DNA of 64,000 nucleotides from Thalassobacillus pellis. GTDB taxonomy: Bacteria > Bacillota > Bacilli > Bacillales > Halobacillaceae. Below, in pieces: positions 25,299 to 34,529 of this stretch. The notes beneath the pieces are model-generated. The model was not told where the DNA came from and ran no database searches. It saw only the letters and a list, made by a program, of their open reading frames with translations. Positions within the stretch are counted from its first letter, which is position 1; every line of letters starts with the position of its first letter. The stretch is from assembly GCF_016908295.1 (NCBI RefSeq), contig NZ_JAFBDO010000003.1:434001-498000 (forward strand), given 5' to 3'. The translations under genes and the position numbers were made by a program.

Positions 25299-26152
25299 TT
25301 GAAAGCTTTTTGACTTATGAATTTCTTCAAAATGCTGCTCTTGCAGGAATCATGATTGGTTTTGTTTCTCCACTCTTAGGTGTATTCATCGTGGTACGCC
25401 GTTTGTCGTTAATCGCTGACGCGCTCTCTCACATTACATTGACTGGCATTGCTGCTAGTCTGCTCGTCGAGAAAAAAGTAGATGCCATTCAAGAATGGAA
25501 TCCTGTTTACATGGGAATGGCCTTTTCTGTGATCGGTGCTGTCTTGATTGAAAAATTGCGGAAAGTATATAAGCATTATGAAGAGCTCGCGATCCCCATT
25601 ATTTTATCAGGCGGAATCGGTGTTGGTGTGATATTAATTTCACTTGCGGAAGGCTTTAACACAGATTTATTCAGTTATTTATTTGGCAGTGTCACAGCTG
25701 TCAGCCGTACAAATATGTTTACAGTTTTAGTCATTACGATTGCTGTCATTATCGTGGTTACATTGTTTTATAAAGAACTGTTCGTCCTCTCATTTGATGA
25801 AGATCATGCTTCCATATCAGGTGTTAACGGAAAGCTCGTACATTTTATTTTTATCGTTCTGGTGGCACTTGTGATTGCCTCAGCAATGCAGATTGTCGGC
25901 ATTTTGCTCGTGTCTGCCTTAATGACACTTCCTGTTGCAGCTGCATTGCGCCTTTCTAAGAGCTTTAAACAGACAATCGGATTGTCCATTTTCTTCGGAG
26001 AGGTTTCCGTTATAACAGGACTGGTGACCTCGTATTATTTGAGTGTCCCGCCAGGCGGAACCATTGTAGTGACTGCAATCATGATTTTGACATTGGCTAT
26101 CATTTATAAAAAAGTCTCATCACAACTTTCCTTAAAGGGTGAAACAGTATGA
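25295..26152 (+). CDS. znuB: Zinc ABC transporter permease
   Basis: 285 residues, eight or nine membrane segments, ABC-3 family: FVSPLLGVFIVVRRLSLIADALSHITLTG near the N-terminus and the SALMTLPVAAALRLS segment. The ATG overlaps the znuC stop by four bases, and its own stop overlaps the start of zur by four bases. Together with ZnuC and the binding protein at 26754 it completes a zinc importer (AdcB/ZnuB; B. subtilis YceA). Confidence 0.9.
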   Translation: MIESFLTYEFLQNAALAGIMIGFVSPLLGVFIVVRRLSLIADALSHITLTGIAASLLVEKKVDAIQEWNPVYMGMAFSVIGAVLIEKLRKVYKHYEELAIPIILSGGIGVGVILISLAEGFNTDLFSYLFGSVTAVSRTNMFTVLVITIAVIIVVTLFYKELFVLSFDEDHASISGVNGKLVHFIFIVLVALVIASAMQIVGILLVSALMTLPVAAALRLSKSFKQTIGLSIFFGEVSVITGLVTSYYLSVPPGGTIVVTAIMILTLAIIYKKVSSQLSLKGETV

Positions 26153-26562
26153 ACTTGGATACTGCTATCAATAAGATGAAAAGTAAAGGGTATAAACACA
26201 CAAAACAACGGGAACGCATCCTTGAGATATTTTCCCGGCAGGATCAATATATCGCTGCAAAGACCATATTAAAAGAAATTCAGAAGGACTTTCCCGGGGT
26301 CAGTTTCGATACAGTTTACCGAAATCTATATTTGCTTGCGGATGAAGAGATTCTCGAGTCAACAGATTTGGATGGAGAAAAGCATTTCCGGTTTCATTGC
26401 GATACTCACGGACACCATCATCATTTTATCTGTACAGATTGTGGGAAAACAAAGGCAGTTGAATTTTGCCCAATGGAAAAAATAGAAAGCAGTTTGTCCG
26501 GTTATGCAATCGACAACCACAAGTTTGAAATTTACGGAAAATGCCCTCAATGTCAAACATAA
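26149..26562 (+). CDS. zur: Fur-family zinc repressor Zur
   Basis: 137 residues. The winged-helix DNA-binding half (residues 1-80) contains VSFDTVYRNLYLLADEEIL. The metal sites show HHHHFIC, the CTDCGKT pair and a second CPQCQT pair at the C-terminus, which hold the structural zinc. Co-translation with znuC-znuB and Zur-type boxes in front of both zinc operons identify it as Zur rather than Fur or PerR. In B. subtilis zur sits in the same operon. Confidence 0.9.
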   Translation: MNLDTAINKMKSKGYKHTKQRERILEIFSRQDQYIAAKTILKEIQKDFPGVSFDTVYRNLYLLADEEILESTDLDGEKHFRFHCDTHGHHHHFICTDCGKTKAVEFCPMEKIESSLSGYAIDNHKFEIYGKCPQCQT

Positions 26563-26576
26563 TGATGAAAATCCAG

Positions 26577-26608
26577 CTGCCAGGTTTTTGGACTGGCAGT
26601 TTTTTTCT
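26577..26608 (+). terminator. Intrinsic terminator of the znuCB-zur operon
   Basis: CTGCCAG/CTGGCAG stem, nine-base loop, then TTTTTTTCTTT. Confidence 0.88.
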
Positions 26609-26674
26609 TTACTGCCCAAAAATTTAGAGCCTGTCGAGGGATAAGCTAGGTGCATCTATTGTTTATTTTTTAAA

Positions 26675-26718
26675 TCGTATTCATTACAATTTACAAAAAG
26701 TAATCATTACGATATAAT
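26675..26718 (+). promoter_or_regulatory. znuA promoter with two Zur boxes
   Basis: TTTACA (26690-26695), 17-base spacer and TATAAT (26713-26718). One Zur-like box, TCGTATTCATTACAA (26675-26689), abuts the -35. A second, AAGTAATCATTACGA (26698-26712), fills the spacer. Each matches TCGTAATNATTACGA at 12 of 14 positions. Confidence 0.85.
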
Positions 26719-26753
26719 TCATTTTAGCTTTAAAGGACAAAGGGGAGAAAGAC

Positions 26754-27743
26754 GTGAGAACGAAAAATTATTTATTTATAATCCTAGGGTTGTTTTTATT
26801 CCTTATGACTGCCTGCGGTAAAGATACCACTTCAGATAAACATAATACTGACGGTAAACTGCAAATCTATACAACCGTGTATTCATTAAAGGACTTCACT
26901 GAAAAAATCGGCGGTCAATTCGTTGAGGTTTCGAGTATTCTTCCCCCAGGGACCGACTCCCACACGTTTGAACCGGATACACAGCAAATGATAGAGATAG
27001 CGGAAGCAGACGCATTTATTTATAATGGGGCAGGGCTGGAAGGGTATGCCAGCCAAATTGCCGATGTCATTGAAGAAGAAAATGTAAGTATATTAGAAGC
27101 AGCCAAGGGAATTGATTTGAAGAAGCATACTCATGACCACGTTGACACTCATGGATCGGAAGATAAGGAATCGGAAGACGAAGCCGGACATGCCGGGCAC
27201 GAGGGACACAATCATGGGGAAAGGGATCCGCACGTATGGCTTGATCCTATTCTTTCCATCAAATTGGCAGAACAGATAAAGGATCTACTTATTGAAATGA
27301 AGCCTGATCGGAAGGAAGCCTTCACGAAAAACTTCCAGCAGCTCAAAAAGGAGTTGACTGACCTTGACCAGGAATTTCATGAAAAACTGTCTGCCCAGGA
27401 AGAGGATAAAATCATTGTGTCTCATGCAGCTTATGGTTATTGGGAAGAGGCATATGGGCTTGAGCAGATTTCCATCGCCGGGCTCAGCCCTACTGATGAA
27501 CCTTCTCAAAAAGAATTGGAAAAGATCATTGAAATCGCGGAACAGAATAATATTAATCACGTTTTGTTCGAACAAAACGTCACATCCAAAGTTGCTGAAG
27601 TGGTGAAGCAGGAAATCGGCGGGGAGGCACTCCAACTCCATAACATCTCTGTATTGACAGAGGAAGATATCGCAAATAATGAAGATTACTTCAGTTTGAT
27701 GAAACAGAATTTACAGGTGCTTGTTAAAGCACTTGGGGAATGA
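26754..27743 (+). CDS. znuA: Zinc-binding lipoprotein of the ZnuABC importer
   Basis: 329 residues. A signal peptide with lipobox LMTAC, then the cluster A-I metal-binding fold: SILPPGTDSHTFEPD, a His/Glu/Asp-rich loop (about residues 123-158), DPHVWLDP, and HAAYGYW. The histidine-rich loop is typical of zinc rather than manganese binding proteins. Start GTG 26754 has AAAGGGGAG upstream. It is transcribed apart from znuCB-zur, but both promoters carry Zur boxes. Confidence 0.9.
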   Translation: MRTKNYLFIILGLFLFLMTACGKDTTSDKHNTDGKLQIYTTVYSLKDFTEKIGGQFVEVSSILPPGTDSHTFEPDTQQMIEIAEADAFIYNGAGLEGYASQIADVIEEENVSILEAAKGIDLKKHTHDHVDTHGSEDKESEDEAGHAGHEGHNHGERDPHVWLDPILSIKLAEQIKDLLIEMKPDRKEAFTKNFQQLKKELTDLDQEFHEKLSAQEEDKIIVSHAAYGYWEEAYGLEQISIAGLSPTDEPSQKELEKIIEIAEQNNINHVLFEQNVTSKVAEVVKQEIGGEALQLHNISVLTEEDIANNEDYFSLMKQNLQVLVKALGE

Positions 27744-27746
27744 CAG

Positions 27747-27787
27747 AAAGCCGAGGCTGATAAACATACCAGCTTCGGCTTTTTTTA
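27747..27787. terminator. Terminator between znuA and the convergent MFS gene
   Basis: AAAGCCGAGGCT/AGCTTCGGCTTT stem with T run on the plus strand; it overlaps the last bases of the convergent MFS gene. Confidence 0.85.
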
Positions 27788-28948
27788 AGCTTTCTCCAGG
27801 TGAGGTTCTTTTTTAATAAGATTAGCGAGTAAAACTGCGACCAGTAGCAAGACTATGACAAAGAAGAAGGATATTCCCGGAAAAATATCGATAAAGGCAC
27901 CGCTTAAGAATGGGCCGGCAATACTTCCGACGCTAAATGCGATACCACACATAATATTGCCTGCTGGCAATAGAGTTCCAGGAAGCAGGTCTGTCATATA
28001 AGAAAGCCCTAACGAATAAAGCGACCCGACACATAAACCTGCTGCAGCAAATAAAACGAATAAGGCTGTAGTGGAGTGTTCTAACATCATGGCAAGCAAG
28101 AAGGAAATAAGTCCACCGGCCAGCACAAACGTAAGCACCTTTTTTCTGCCGATTTTATCACTCAGAATGCCCAGCGGAATTTGGGAGAACAGGCTTGCTG
28201 CCGCAAAACATGGAATAATCAGAGATAACATGTTTACATCATGACCGATCCTTATCCCATACACAGGGAAAATTCCATGAAGGGTGGCTTCAAGAAATCC
28301 GTAAGTTAATGGCGGAAGAAATGCTATCCATGCAATTTTGATGGTTTTCATAAACCTGCCAATTGAACCAGATAAATGGGCAGTGCTTTGGTCGGACTCT
28401 GGAAATTCATTTTTTACAAGACCCATCATTGACCAGACTGCAAAGCTTAAAAGAGAAGAGACGATAAATGGCAGGTACAGGCTGACAGACAAAAGGTTTG
28501 TCATTAATGGACCAAGTGTAAAACCTGCACTGAAAAACAGTCCGTAATAAGCGATACTCTTTCCTCTTGTTTCTGCAGAAGCAGTGGTAGTAATCCATGT
28601 CTGGGTGCCAAAGTGGAGCATGTGATCTCCTATTCCTATAGCCATTCGCAGAATGAACCAAAACCAAAGTGCCTGCCAAAACGGAAATAAGAAAAGCGAT
28701 AAACTTACAAGTGCCCCTCCAATCAAAATAATGGGCTTGTAGCCGAGTTTCTGCATCGGTTTTTCCATAAATGGGGAGGCAATCAGTACGCCGATATAAA
28801 GACCTGTTGCATGAAGTCCGTTCACAGAAGGTGAAATACCGTTTTGCTCCAGGATGATACCAAGTAATGGAAGTAACATTCCTTGGGAAAAGCCGGAAAC
28901 AGCAACTAATGCAATAAGAATCCAGAAGCGCGTTTTGACGGTGACCAT
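27785..28948 (-). CDS. yfkF: MFS transporter (YfkF-like)
   Basis: 387 residues with 12 predicted membrane segments and the MFS loop motif GILSDKIGRKKVL near the middle. It resembles small drug or metabolite exporters. The start has GGAGGTGGAAGG immediately upstream on the minus strand. The symbol is proposed because the gene sits, on the opposite strand, between the yfkJIH block and yfkD-yfkC as in B. subtilis. Substrate unknown. Confidence 0.7.
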   Translation of the reverse strand: MVTVKTRFWILIALVAVSGFSQGMLLPLLGIILEQNGISPSVNGLHATGLYIGVLIASPFMEKPMQKLGYKPIILIGGALVSLSLFLFPFWQALWFWFILRMAIGIGDHMLHFGTQTWITTTASAETRGKSIAYYGLFFSAGFTLGPLMTNLLSVSLYLPFIVSSLLSFAVWSMMGLVKNEFPESDQSTAHLSGSIGRFMKTIKIAWIAFLPPLTYGFLEATLHGIFPVYGIRIGHDVNMLSLIIPCFAAASLFSQIPLGILSDKIGRKKVLTFVLAGGLISFLLAMMLEHSTTALFVLFAAAGLCVGSLYSLGLSYMTDLLPGTLLPAGNIMCGIAFSVGSIAGPFLSGAFIDIFPGISFFFVIVLLLVAVLLANLIKKEPHLEKA

Positions 28949-29107
28949 CCTTCCACCTCCATTCTTTGACTAGGAAATATCAATATCTTCCATCCTAGCT
29001 GATGGTTTTTAGAGTGGCAAGCAGAAGGCATAACAGGTTAATAACGTATCGCATTTTGTTAAAATGGAACTAAGCAGGGAAGAAATGACTTTAAGGGAGG
29101 CTAAAGT

Positions 29108-29506
29108 ATGGGAATGAAATTTTATTTGAGAGAAAATGGGATCTGTACCTCATTTGATTATGGTCAGTTGGAAATATCCGGTGATGAACAGTATGGTTTC
29201 CGTCCTTATCAGTTGATGGTTGCATCAATAGTAGGCTGCAGTATCGGTGTTTATCGGAAAATTTTAGACAAACAGAGAGTAAAGTATGATGACATCAGTG
29301 TAACCGCGGATGTGACCCGAAATCCGAATGAAGCTAACCGGATTGAAAAGATACACATCCATTTTATTGTAAAAGGCAAGCATGTAAGTCAGGACAAGCT
29401 GGTGAAAAATTTGGAAATAGCTCGTAATAATTGTTCTATGGTCCAATCTGTAAAAGATAGCATAGAGGTTGATGAGACTGTAGAATACATTGAATTAAGC
29501 ATGTGA
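29108..29506 (+). CDS. OsmC-family protein
   Basis: 132 residues. The two OsmC cysteines are present in VGCSIGVYRKIL and NNCSMVQSV, with the RPYQLMVASIVGCS helix start. Ohr/OsmC proteins reduce organic hydroperoxides; this short subgroup (YhfA-like) is less well characterised. ATG follows AAGGGAGG. It occupies the slot between yfkF and yfkD where B. subtilis has a cation exchanger gene. Confidence 0.85.
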   Translation: MGMKFYLRENGICTSFDYGQLEISGDEQYGFRPYQLMVASIVGCSIGVYRKILDKQRVKYDDISVTADVTRNPNEANRIEKIHIHFIVKGKHVSQDKLVKNLEIARNNCSMVQSVKDSIEVDETVEYIELSM

Positions 29507-29531
29507 CAGGTGCGTAACTTGCGTACTTTCC

Positions 29532-29566
29532 AAACAGGGAGTCTCTTGAGGCTCGCTGTTTTTTCA
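29532..29566 (+). terminator. Intrinsic terminator of the OsmC gene
   Basis: AAACAGGGAG/CTCGCTGTTT stem with one mismatch, ten-base loop, then TTTTTT. Confidence 0.75.
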
Positions 29567-29625
29567 TGCATAAGAAAGGGATCCTTTTCAAATGATAAAC
29601 TCAAAAAGAAAGGTGGCCCCATTTC

Positions 29626-30414
29626 ATGCGTGCATGGATCGCAATAATAACTGGACTCTTCCTGATGGTTACTGTCATACAGCCATATGCCATCTCGGCA
29701 GCTGAAGAAAAGCAGAAAAGCAGCCTGCCCAGTCATGTATTGAACATTTCGAAAGACAATACGTATCCGAATTCCACAGAAGATCAGATCGTACTTGAAC
29801 CAAGTGAATTAACGAAAGAACTTATTGAGGAAGCGGATGTAGAGATCGTGAACCCAGAACTGATCGAAATGTTGAATGAATCTACCCTTAAGCCTTCCCC
29901 ACTTGCAATCGGGTACCGCGGAGAAATTTACCTTGGTAAATGGCCGTTGAATTATACCTCCAACGAAACAAGTATTAATTGGGAATACCAGGTAGCTAAT
30001 ACAAACGAAGTTAATAACCATAGCGGGCAGGTTACCGAAAAAATGAGCTATGTTCAAAGGGAAGAAAAACATATCAAAGGTGGTTTGACCGCCAAAATTG
30101 ATGCCCCTGACCAGGTTAAAAAGATGATTTTACTGGAAGCTCAAAATAATACAAAGCTTCCGTTGTCCTTCCACACAGTAATTGGAAAAGGGACAAAGCA
30201 GCAGAATACGTATGCTGTTCCTGTCAATAAAATCGGCATTCTCACGGCCTATGCCCCAGCTGTCAATGAAAAAGGGACAATTGCTTTCGGTGAAGTATAT
30301 CTTCGCCTGAAAGGCTCGAAAAAAGAATTGGTTGTCAAAAATATTAAGAAGCAGGGCATCGGCGCCTGGATCCCTATTCAGGATCACGTCGCCTATTCAT
30401 TCCAGCTTCGTTAG
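29626..30414 (+). CDS. yfkD: YfkD-family secreted protein
   Basis: 262 residues with an N-terminal signal peptide (ISAAEEK cleavage region near residue 26) and no further membrane segment. The body matches the YfkD-like family: PSPLAIGYRGEIYLGKWPL, NWEYQVANTNEVNN and a soluble beta-rich C-terminus. Function unknown; in B. subtilis yfkD neighbours yfkC just as here, where the MscS gene is convergent and ends ten bases away. Start ATG 29626 has AAAGGTGG upstream. Confidence 0.85.
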   Translation: MRAWIAIITGLFLMVTVIQPYAISAAEEKQKSSLPSHVLNISKDNTYPNSTEDQIVLEPSELTKELIEEADVEIVNPELIEMLNESTLKPSPLAIGYRGEIYLGKWPLNYTSNETSINWEYQVANTNEVNNHSGQVTEKMSYVQREEKHIKGGLTAKIDAPDQVKKMILLEAQNNTKLPLSFHTVIGKGTKQQNTYAVPVNKIGILTAYAPAVNEKGTIAFGEVYLRLKGSKKELVVKNIKKQGIGAWIPIQDHVAYSFQLR

Positions 30415-30454
30415 AAAATCCGCCTATTCCCGTTCCTTGGGAGTGGCGGATTTT
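30415..30454. terminator. Bidirectional terminator overlapping the end of the MscS gene
   Basis: AAAATCCGCC/GGCGGATTTT perfect 10-base stem. The right arm lies inside the last codons of the minus-strand gene, so the convergent genes share one terminator. Confidence 0.85.
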
Positions 30455-31287
30455 ACTTCGACACGCTGTTCAGCCATCTGGATCCCATTATCATACAGTA
30501 TTTCAGCAAGAATCCTTCTTGTTTCTTTGGCCGCAGTCCAATAAACTAAATCTTCAACAAGTCCGGTGACAGTATATTGATAACCACGATACTGGTCATT
30601 CAGAGAACCGAGCCCATATAACTGAAAAGGCTCCAGGGGTTTTCCAGCCAGGTCCTTCTTTAAAAATTGCCCGAGTTCGTCGTTTAGACGGACGCATGCA
30701 TCTGTAAGAATTTCCATGATTCTGCGTGGATCCTCATGGAAATTTGTAGTTATATCTTCAATGACTCGCATATGTTCAAAGTTATAGTTCTCGATTGTCT
30801 TGATTTCACCATTACGAATGGTCATCAGTCGTCCGCTCCATTGGCGGACTTTTAAAAAACGCAGTCCAATATCTTCGACCGTCCCATGATGAGTATTGTT
30901 TACAGTTACATAATCCCCTTTATGGAGCTGTTTTTCGTACAATAAAAAAAGTCCTGCAAGGAAATCCTGAATCAGGCTTTGTGCGCCGAAGCCGATAATG
31001 ATCCCAAGTATTCCCGCACCGGCGAGCAGGTTACCGACCGGAACTTCAAAAACAGTCAGTCCATATAAGATGAATCCAATTGTTGCTGTATAGCTGATGA
31101 TCGAATTAAGCATCGATTCTAATGTGCGTTCTTTACGTTCTTCAAGAAAATCGGTCCGCTTGAAAAAAGATGAAATTAATTTCCTGACGATGAAAACAGC
31201 AATGAACAGGACTACTGCACCGATAATAAGTTTAGCTATTTTGGTCTCGACCAGTAATGTCCATATATCATAACCGAAAACTTCCAT
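30424..31287 (-). CDS. yfkC: MscS-family mechanosensitive channel (YfkC-like)
   Basis: 287 residues. Three membrane segments in the first 125 residues, with the pore helix region AGAGILGIIIGFGAQSLIQDFLAGLFLL, then the cytosolic MscS beta domain (GDYVTVNNTHHGTVEDIGLR). The start is ATG at 31287 because GGAGG lies seven or more bases upstream on the minus strand. A 5'-longer frame is possible but lacks a site. Releases solutes on hypo-osmotic shock; conserved next to yfkD. Confidence 0.88.
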   Translation of the reverse strand: MEVFGYDIWTLLVETKIAKLIIGAVVLFIAVFIVRKLISSFFKRTDFLEERKERTLESMLNSIISYTATIGFILYGLTVFEVPVGNLLAGAGILGIIIGFGAQSLIQDFLAGLFLLYEKQLHKGDYVTVNNTHHGTVEDIGLRFLKVRQWSGRLMTIRNGEIKTIENYNFEHMRVIEDITTNFHEDPRRIMEILTDACVRLNDELGQFLKKDLAGKPLEPFQLYGLGSLNDQYRGYQYTVTGLVEDLVYWTAAKETRRILAEILYDNGIQMAEQRVEVKSATPKERE

Positions 31288-31478
31288 AAGTATTGCCTCC
31301 TGTCTAAAGCTCAAACGTATAAAGTATAGTTGAAAATTTCCTCTTTATTAACAATATAACAAATTAATCCTTACCACATCTTCCTGCCATGCCTTACGTG
31401 GACAAAGCTGCCCTTTTTTACTATGATGAACAATGGCTGTTAAATAGGTTATGAAGTAAATGTAAAGGAGTATTATAT

Positions 31479-31625
31479 ATGTCACAAGAAGAAAAATTGC
31501 AAGATCTCAAGCTTAGGCTGGCAGCATTCATGTCACGCATTGAGGAAATGGATCCACAAGATACTTCCGTCAATGATATCGACCAGCTGATCCAAATGCT
31601 AGAAGACTTAGAAAAGAAAATGTAA
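31479..31625 (+). CDS. SE1561-family small protein
   Basis: 48 residues starting at ATG 31479 after AAAGGAG. An acidic, helical sequence (MSQEEKLQDLKLRLAAF ... DPQDTSVNDIDQLIQMLEDL) that resembles the SE1561 family of small proteins widespread in Firmicutes. Function unknown. It stands alone, with a terminator at 31672. Confidence 0.75.
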   Translation: MSQEEKLQDLKLRLAAFMSRIEEMDPQDTSVNDIDQLIQMLEDLEKKM

Positions 31626-31671
31626 TGGAATGCCTTCTTAGTATAGGTGGAGAAAGTATACTTCAAACACT

Positions 31672-31693
31672 AGCCGCTAAATGCGGCTTTTTA
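31672..31693 (+). terminator. Short intrinsic terminator
   Basis: AGCCGC/GCGGCT stem with five-base loop and TTTTT, after the SE1561-type gene. Confidence 0.75.
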
Positions 31694-31915
31694 CATATCC
31701 TTTATTTTAGATTAAGTAAATTAAAATTTTTGCAAAGAAGCTTTTCGCTGCTACTTTAGAGTAATTAACACATTCCCGGAATGGAAGGACATGGAAGGGT
31801 TAGGAATGTCCTAAAATAAATGGGTTGAATTTTAGACATTCTTGCTTTATCATGGTAAATCGTTAACGAACTAATAAGATGAATTGCTTCATCGTTATCG
31901 AGAGGAGAATGGAAT

Positions 31916-33226
31916 TTGGCTTCGGCAGCAATAATTTCTGTTTTAGTCATGACGATACTCAGCCTGCTGCGGGTCAATGTGATCATTGCCATCATCGCTG
32001 CTTCACTTGTCGCGGGCGTTATGTCAGGCATGTCACTGCAAGAATCTTTATCCATGATGATTTCAGGAATGGGTGACCAGGCTAGTGTCGCATTAAGCTA
32101 TATATTACTTGGTGCTTTCGCAGTTGCGATCAGCTATACAGGTATTACAGCAATTTTAGTGAATTATTTATTACGTGTGTTGAAAGATAAGCGTACCATT
32201 ATTTTACTGGTTATAGCAGGTGTGGCGTCATTGTCACAAAACTTAATTCCAGTGCATATCGCTTTTATACCGATATTGATACCGCCGCTGCTCCACTTGT
32301 TTGATCAAATGAAGCTGGACCGACGAGGTGTTGCAGCTGCTCTGACATTCGGGTTAAAGGCACCGTATGTTATGATTCCGGCTGGATTCGGTCTGATTTT
32401 CCATCAGACGATTCAGGACTCGATGAGAAGCAGTAATGTCAATGTTGATATAAGTACAATCGCGTTATCCCTGCTTCTTCCAGGAATCGGTATGATTCTA
32501 GGACTGTTATTCGCGGTGTTCATCTCCTATCGTAGAGAAAGAGATGTCCCCTACAAAGAAGAAACGACTAGTGAGATGTTCAGCGATCCAGGTTTGGAGA
32601 AAGCAACTTTTAACAAAAAGCATTGGCTGACACTTTTATCAGTTGCAGCTGCGCTAGGTGTGCAGTTGTGGACGGAAAGTCTTGTGCTCGGTGCACTGAC
32701 CGGACTGGTTCTGATGTTTGTGCTTCTAGTGGTACCTTACAGAAGTGGCGACCGAGTTGTTACAGAGGGGATAGGCATGATGGGAATGATCGCCTTTGTC
32801 ATGCTTATTGCCGCCGGCTATGCAAATGTGCTGCAGGAAACAGGATCGATTGATAGTCTCGTCGATTCAAGCTCAGGCATGATAGGTGATAATCAAGGAG
32901 TAATTGCATTTATACTTTTACTGGTGGGCTTATTGGTCACAATGGGAATCGGTTCTTCCTTTGGTACTGTACCGATTTTAGCGGCATTATTTGTTCCAAT
33001 TTGTACTGCCGCCGGGTTCTCTCCGATGGCAATGGCAGCATTGATCGGGACAGCCGGTGCACTTGGAGATGCCGGTTCGCCGGCCTCCGACAGCACGTTA
33101 GGTCCTACTTCCGGTCTTAATGCTGATGGGAAACACAATCACATCTGGGATACTTGTGTGCCAACCTTTTTACATTACAATATACCGCTGTTCATCTTCG
33201 GCTGGATTGCTGCAATGGTTTTATAA
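31916..33226 (+). CDS. Na+/H+ antiporter NhaC-like family (YuiF-type) membrane protein
   Basis: 436 residues with about 11 membrane segments. Features of the YuiF/NhaC-related ion-transporter group include SQNLIPVHIAFIPILIPPLL, GLKAPYVMIPAGFGLIF and GDAGSPASDSTLGPTSGLN. Members have been assigned to sodium/proton exchange or to histidine and other amino-acid transport, so the substrate is open. The start is TTG 31916, chosen because GAGGAG precedes it by nine bases. Monocistronic. Confidence 0.8.
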   Translation: MASAAIISVLVMTILSLLRVNVIIAIIAASLVAGVMSGMSLQESLSMMISGMGDQASVALSYILLGAFAVAISYTGITAILVNYLLRVLKDKRTIILLVIAGVASLSQNLIPVHIAFIPILIPPLLHLFDQMKLDRRGVAAALTFGLKAPYVMIPAGFGLIFHQTIQDSMRSSNVNVDISTIALSLLLPGIGMILGLLFAVFISYRRERDVPYKEETTSEMFSDPGLEKATFNKKHWLTLLSVAAALGVQLWTESLVLGALTGLVLMFVLLVVPYRSGDRVVTEGIGMMGMIAFVMLIAAGYANVLQETGSIDSLVDSSSGMIGDNQGVIAFILLLVGLLVTMGIGSSFGTVPILAALFVPICTAAGFSPMAMAALIGTAGALGDAGSPASDSTLGPTSGLNADGKHNHIWDTCVPTFLHYNIPLFIFGWIAAMVL

Positions 33227-33299
33227 TAGTGGAAAACTAAGCCAGGTATAATCCACATATCCTGCTGTACAATAAGAAAAAAAGCAGGTGTGACATTAA

Positions 33300-34082
33300 A
33301 TGAAGAAACGTTTCCTCTTGTCGCTTATCCTTATTATGGCAATATTCACCATACCTATGACAGCTTCTGCTGAAGGCTGGGGTTATAAGCGAAGTAATGG
33401 AGAGACTCCTCCTGATGTAGGAAGGTATGGCCCACTATTACAAAAGCACGGTGGTTTTTATATTGATCCTTCCGGTGATAAAGAAATCTATTTGACCTTC
33501 GACAATGGGTATGAGAAAGGATATACCGGAAAAATCCTGGACGTCCTGAAAGAAAAGAACGTACCTGCTGCATTTTTCGTGACCGGCCATTATATTAAAA
33601 GCGCCCCTGAACTTGTCCAACGAATGGCAAGGGAAGGGCATATTCTCGGGAACCATTCCTGGCACCATCCGGATTTCACGACAGTTTCCAAATCACGGAT
33701 GAAGGAAGAGCTTGGTAAAGTGGAAAAAGCAGTAGCGAAAATTACCGACCAGGACGAAATGATGTATTTGCGTCCCCCTCGGGGTACTTTTAACGAGCAG
33801 ACTTTGAAGTGGTCGAATGAACTTGGCTATGTCAGTGCATTTTGGTCAATCGCCTTTGTTGATTGGAATACCAATCGACAGAAAGGTTGGGAATATGCGT
33901 ATAAGAATGTCATGAAGCAAATTCATCCAGGTGCGGTGATATTGTTGCACAGTGTTTCGGAGGATAATGCTATTGCCCTGGAGCATATGATTGACGATTT
34001 ACGAAAGGAAGGCTATACATTCAAGAGTCTTGATCACCTGATGATGAAAAAGCTGCTCCCTGAAAGTGTATATTGGTATTAG
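33300..34082 (+). CDS. pdaA: Polysaccharide deacetylase, PdaA-like cortex lactam enzyme
   Basis: 260 residues. Signal peptide to about residue 24, then a NodB-type CE4 domain. The first motif reads TFDNGYE rather than TFDDG, which is characteristic of PdaA, and is followed by HSWHHPDF (metal histidines), RPPRGTFN and ILLHSVS. PdaA removes acetyl groups from muramic acid so that muramic delta-lactam can form in the spore cortex. Its position near yfjP agrees with the B. subtilis map. A TATAAT lies about 50 bases upstream. Confidence 0.85.
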   Translation: MKKRFLLSLILIMAIFTIPMTASAEGWGYKRSNGETPPDVGRYGPLLQKHGGFYIDPSGDKEIYLTFDNGYEKGYTGKILDVLKEKNVPAAFFVTGHYIKSAPELVQRMAREGHILGNHSWHHPDFTTVSKSRMKEELGKVEKAVAKITDQDEMMYLRPPRGTFNEQTLKWSNELGYVSAFWSIAFVDWNTNRQKGWEYAYKNVMKQIHPGAVILLHSVSEDNAIALEHMIDDLRKEGYTFKSLDHLMMKKLLPESVYWY

Positions 34083-34208
34083 GTATACAGAGTATTTCAA
34101 TCGTTGTTAAAGACTTCAATCCTTTTATAAGACTTCCATAGAGACGTTGATGATCCAGCAAAATAGAAAAGACCAGGCGCTGAAGACTGCTGCCTGAGCA
34201 GAACATGT

Positions 34209-34264
34209 AAAAAGGCTCTCTCCATCTAAGCCAGGTTGAACTTGGTAAAGGGGAGCCTTTTTCT
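34209..34264 (+). terminator. Intrinsic terminator downstream of pdaA
   Basis: AAAAAGGCTC/GAGCCTTTTT arms enclosing a 34-base partly paired loop, with TTTTTC. The rest of 34083-34529 holds no gene. An inverted repeat of CTTGTGGAAATTCA (about 34297) and TGAATTTCCATACACAAG (about 34396) is the only other structure seen there. Confidence 0.7.
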
Positions 34265-34529
34265 GTTTTATGGAAATTCAGTAGTGCCTCCATACTTGTG
34301 GAAATTCAAGGGAATGAGAACGACCGGCGTGACTTAGCTAGGAAAGCTTGGTGGAATCATTCGTGTAAGGGGCTTAAAATGCTATGAGAGAAAATCTGAA
34401 TTTCCATACACAAGCTGAAAACACCTTGAATAAAAATGTCTTCTTTATTTTTTTCGACAACATTCTGCTTTTTCTTTTGGTATGATTAAGATATATTATA
34501 AGAAATATGTTTTGCCGGAGGTGGACAGC

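Noticed and set aside
34083-34529. Inverted repeat around CTTGTGGAAATTCA as a mobile element
   Set aside because: Only one locus with imperfect ends was found, so an element cannot be supported; related TGGAAATTCA text near 56176 is too short to count.
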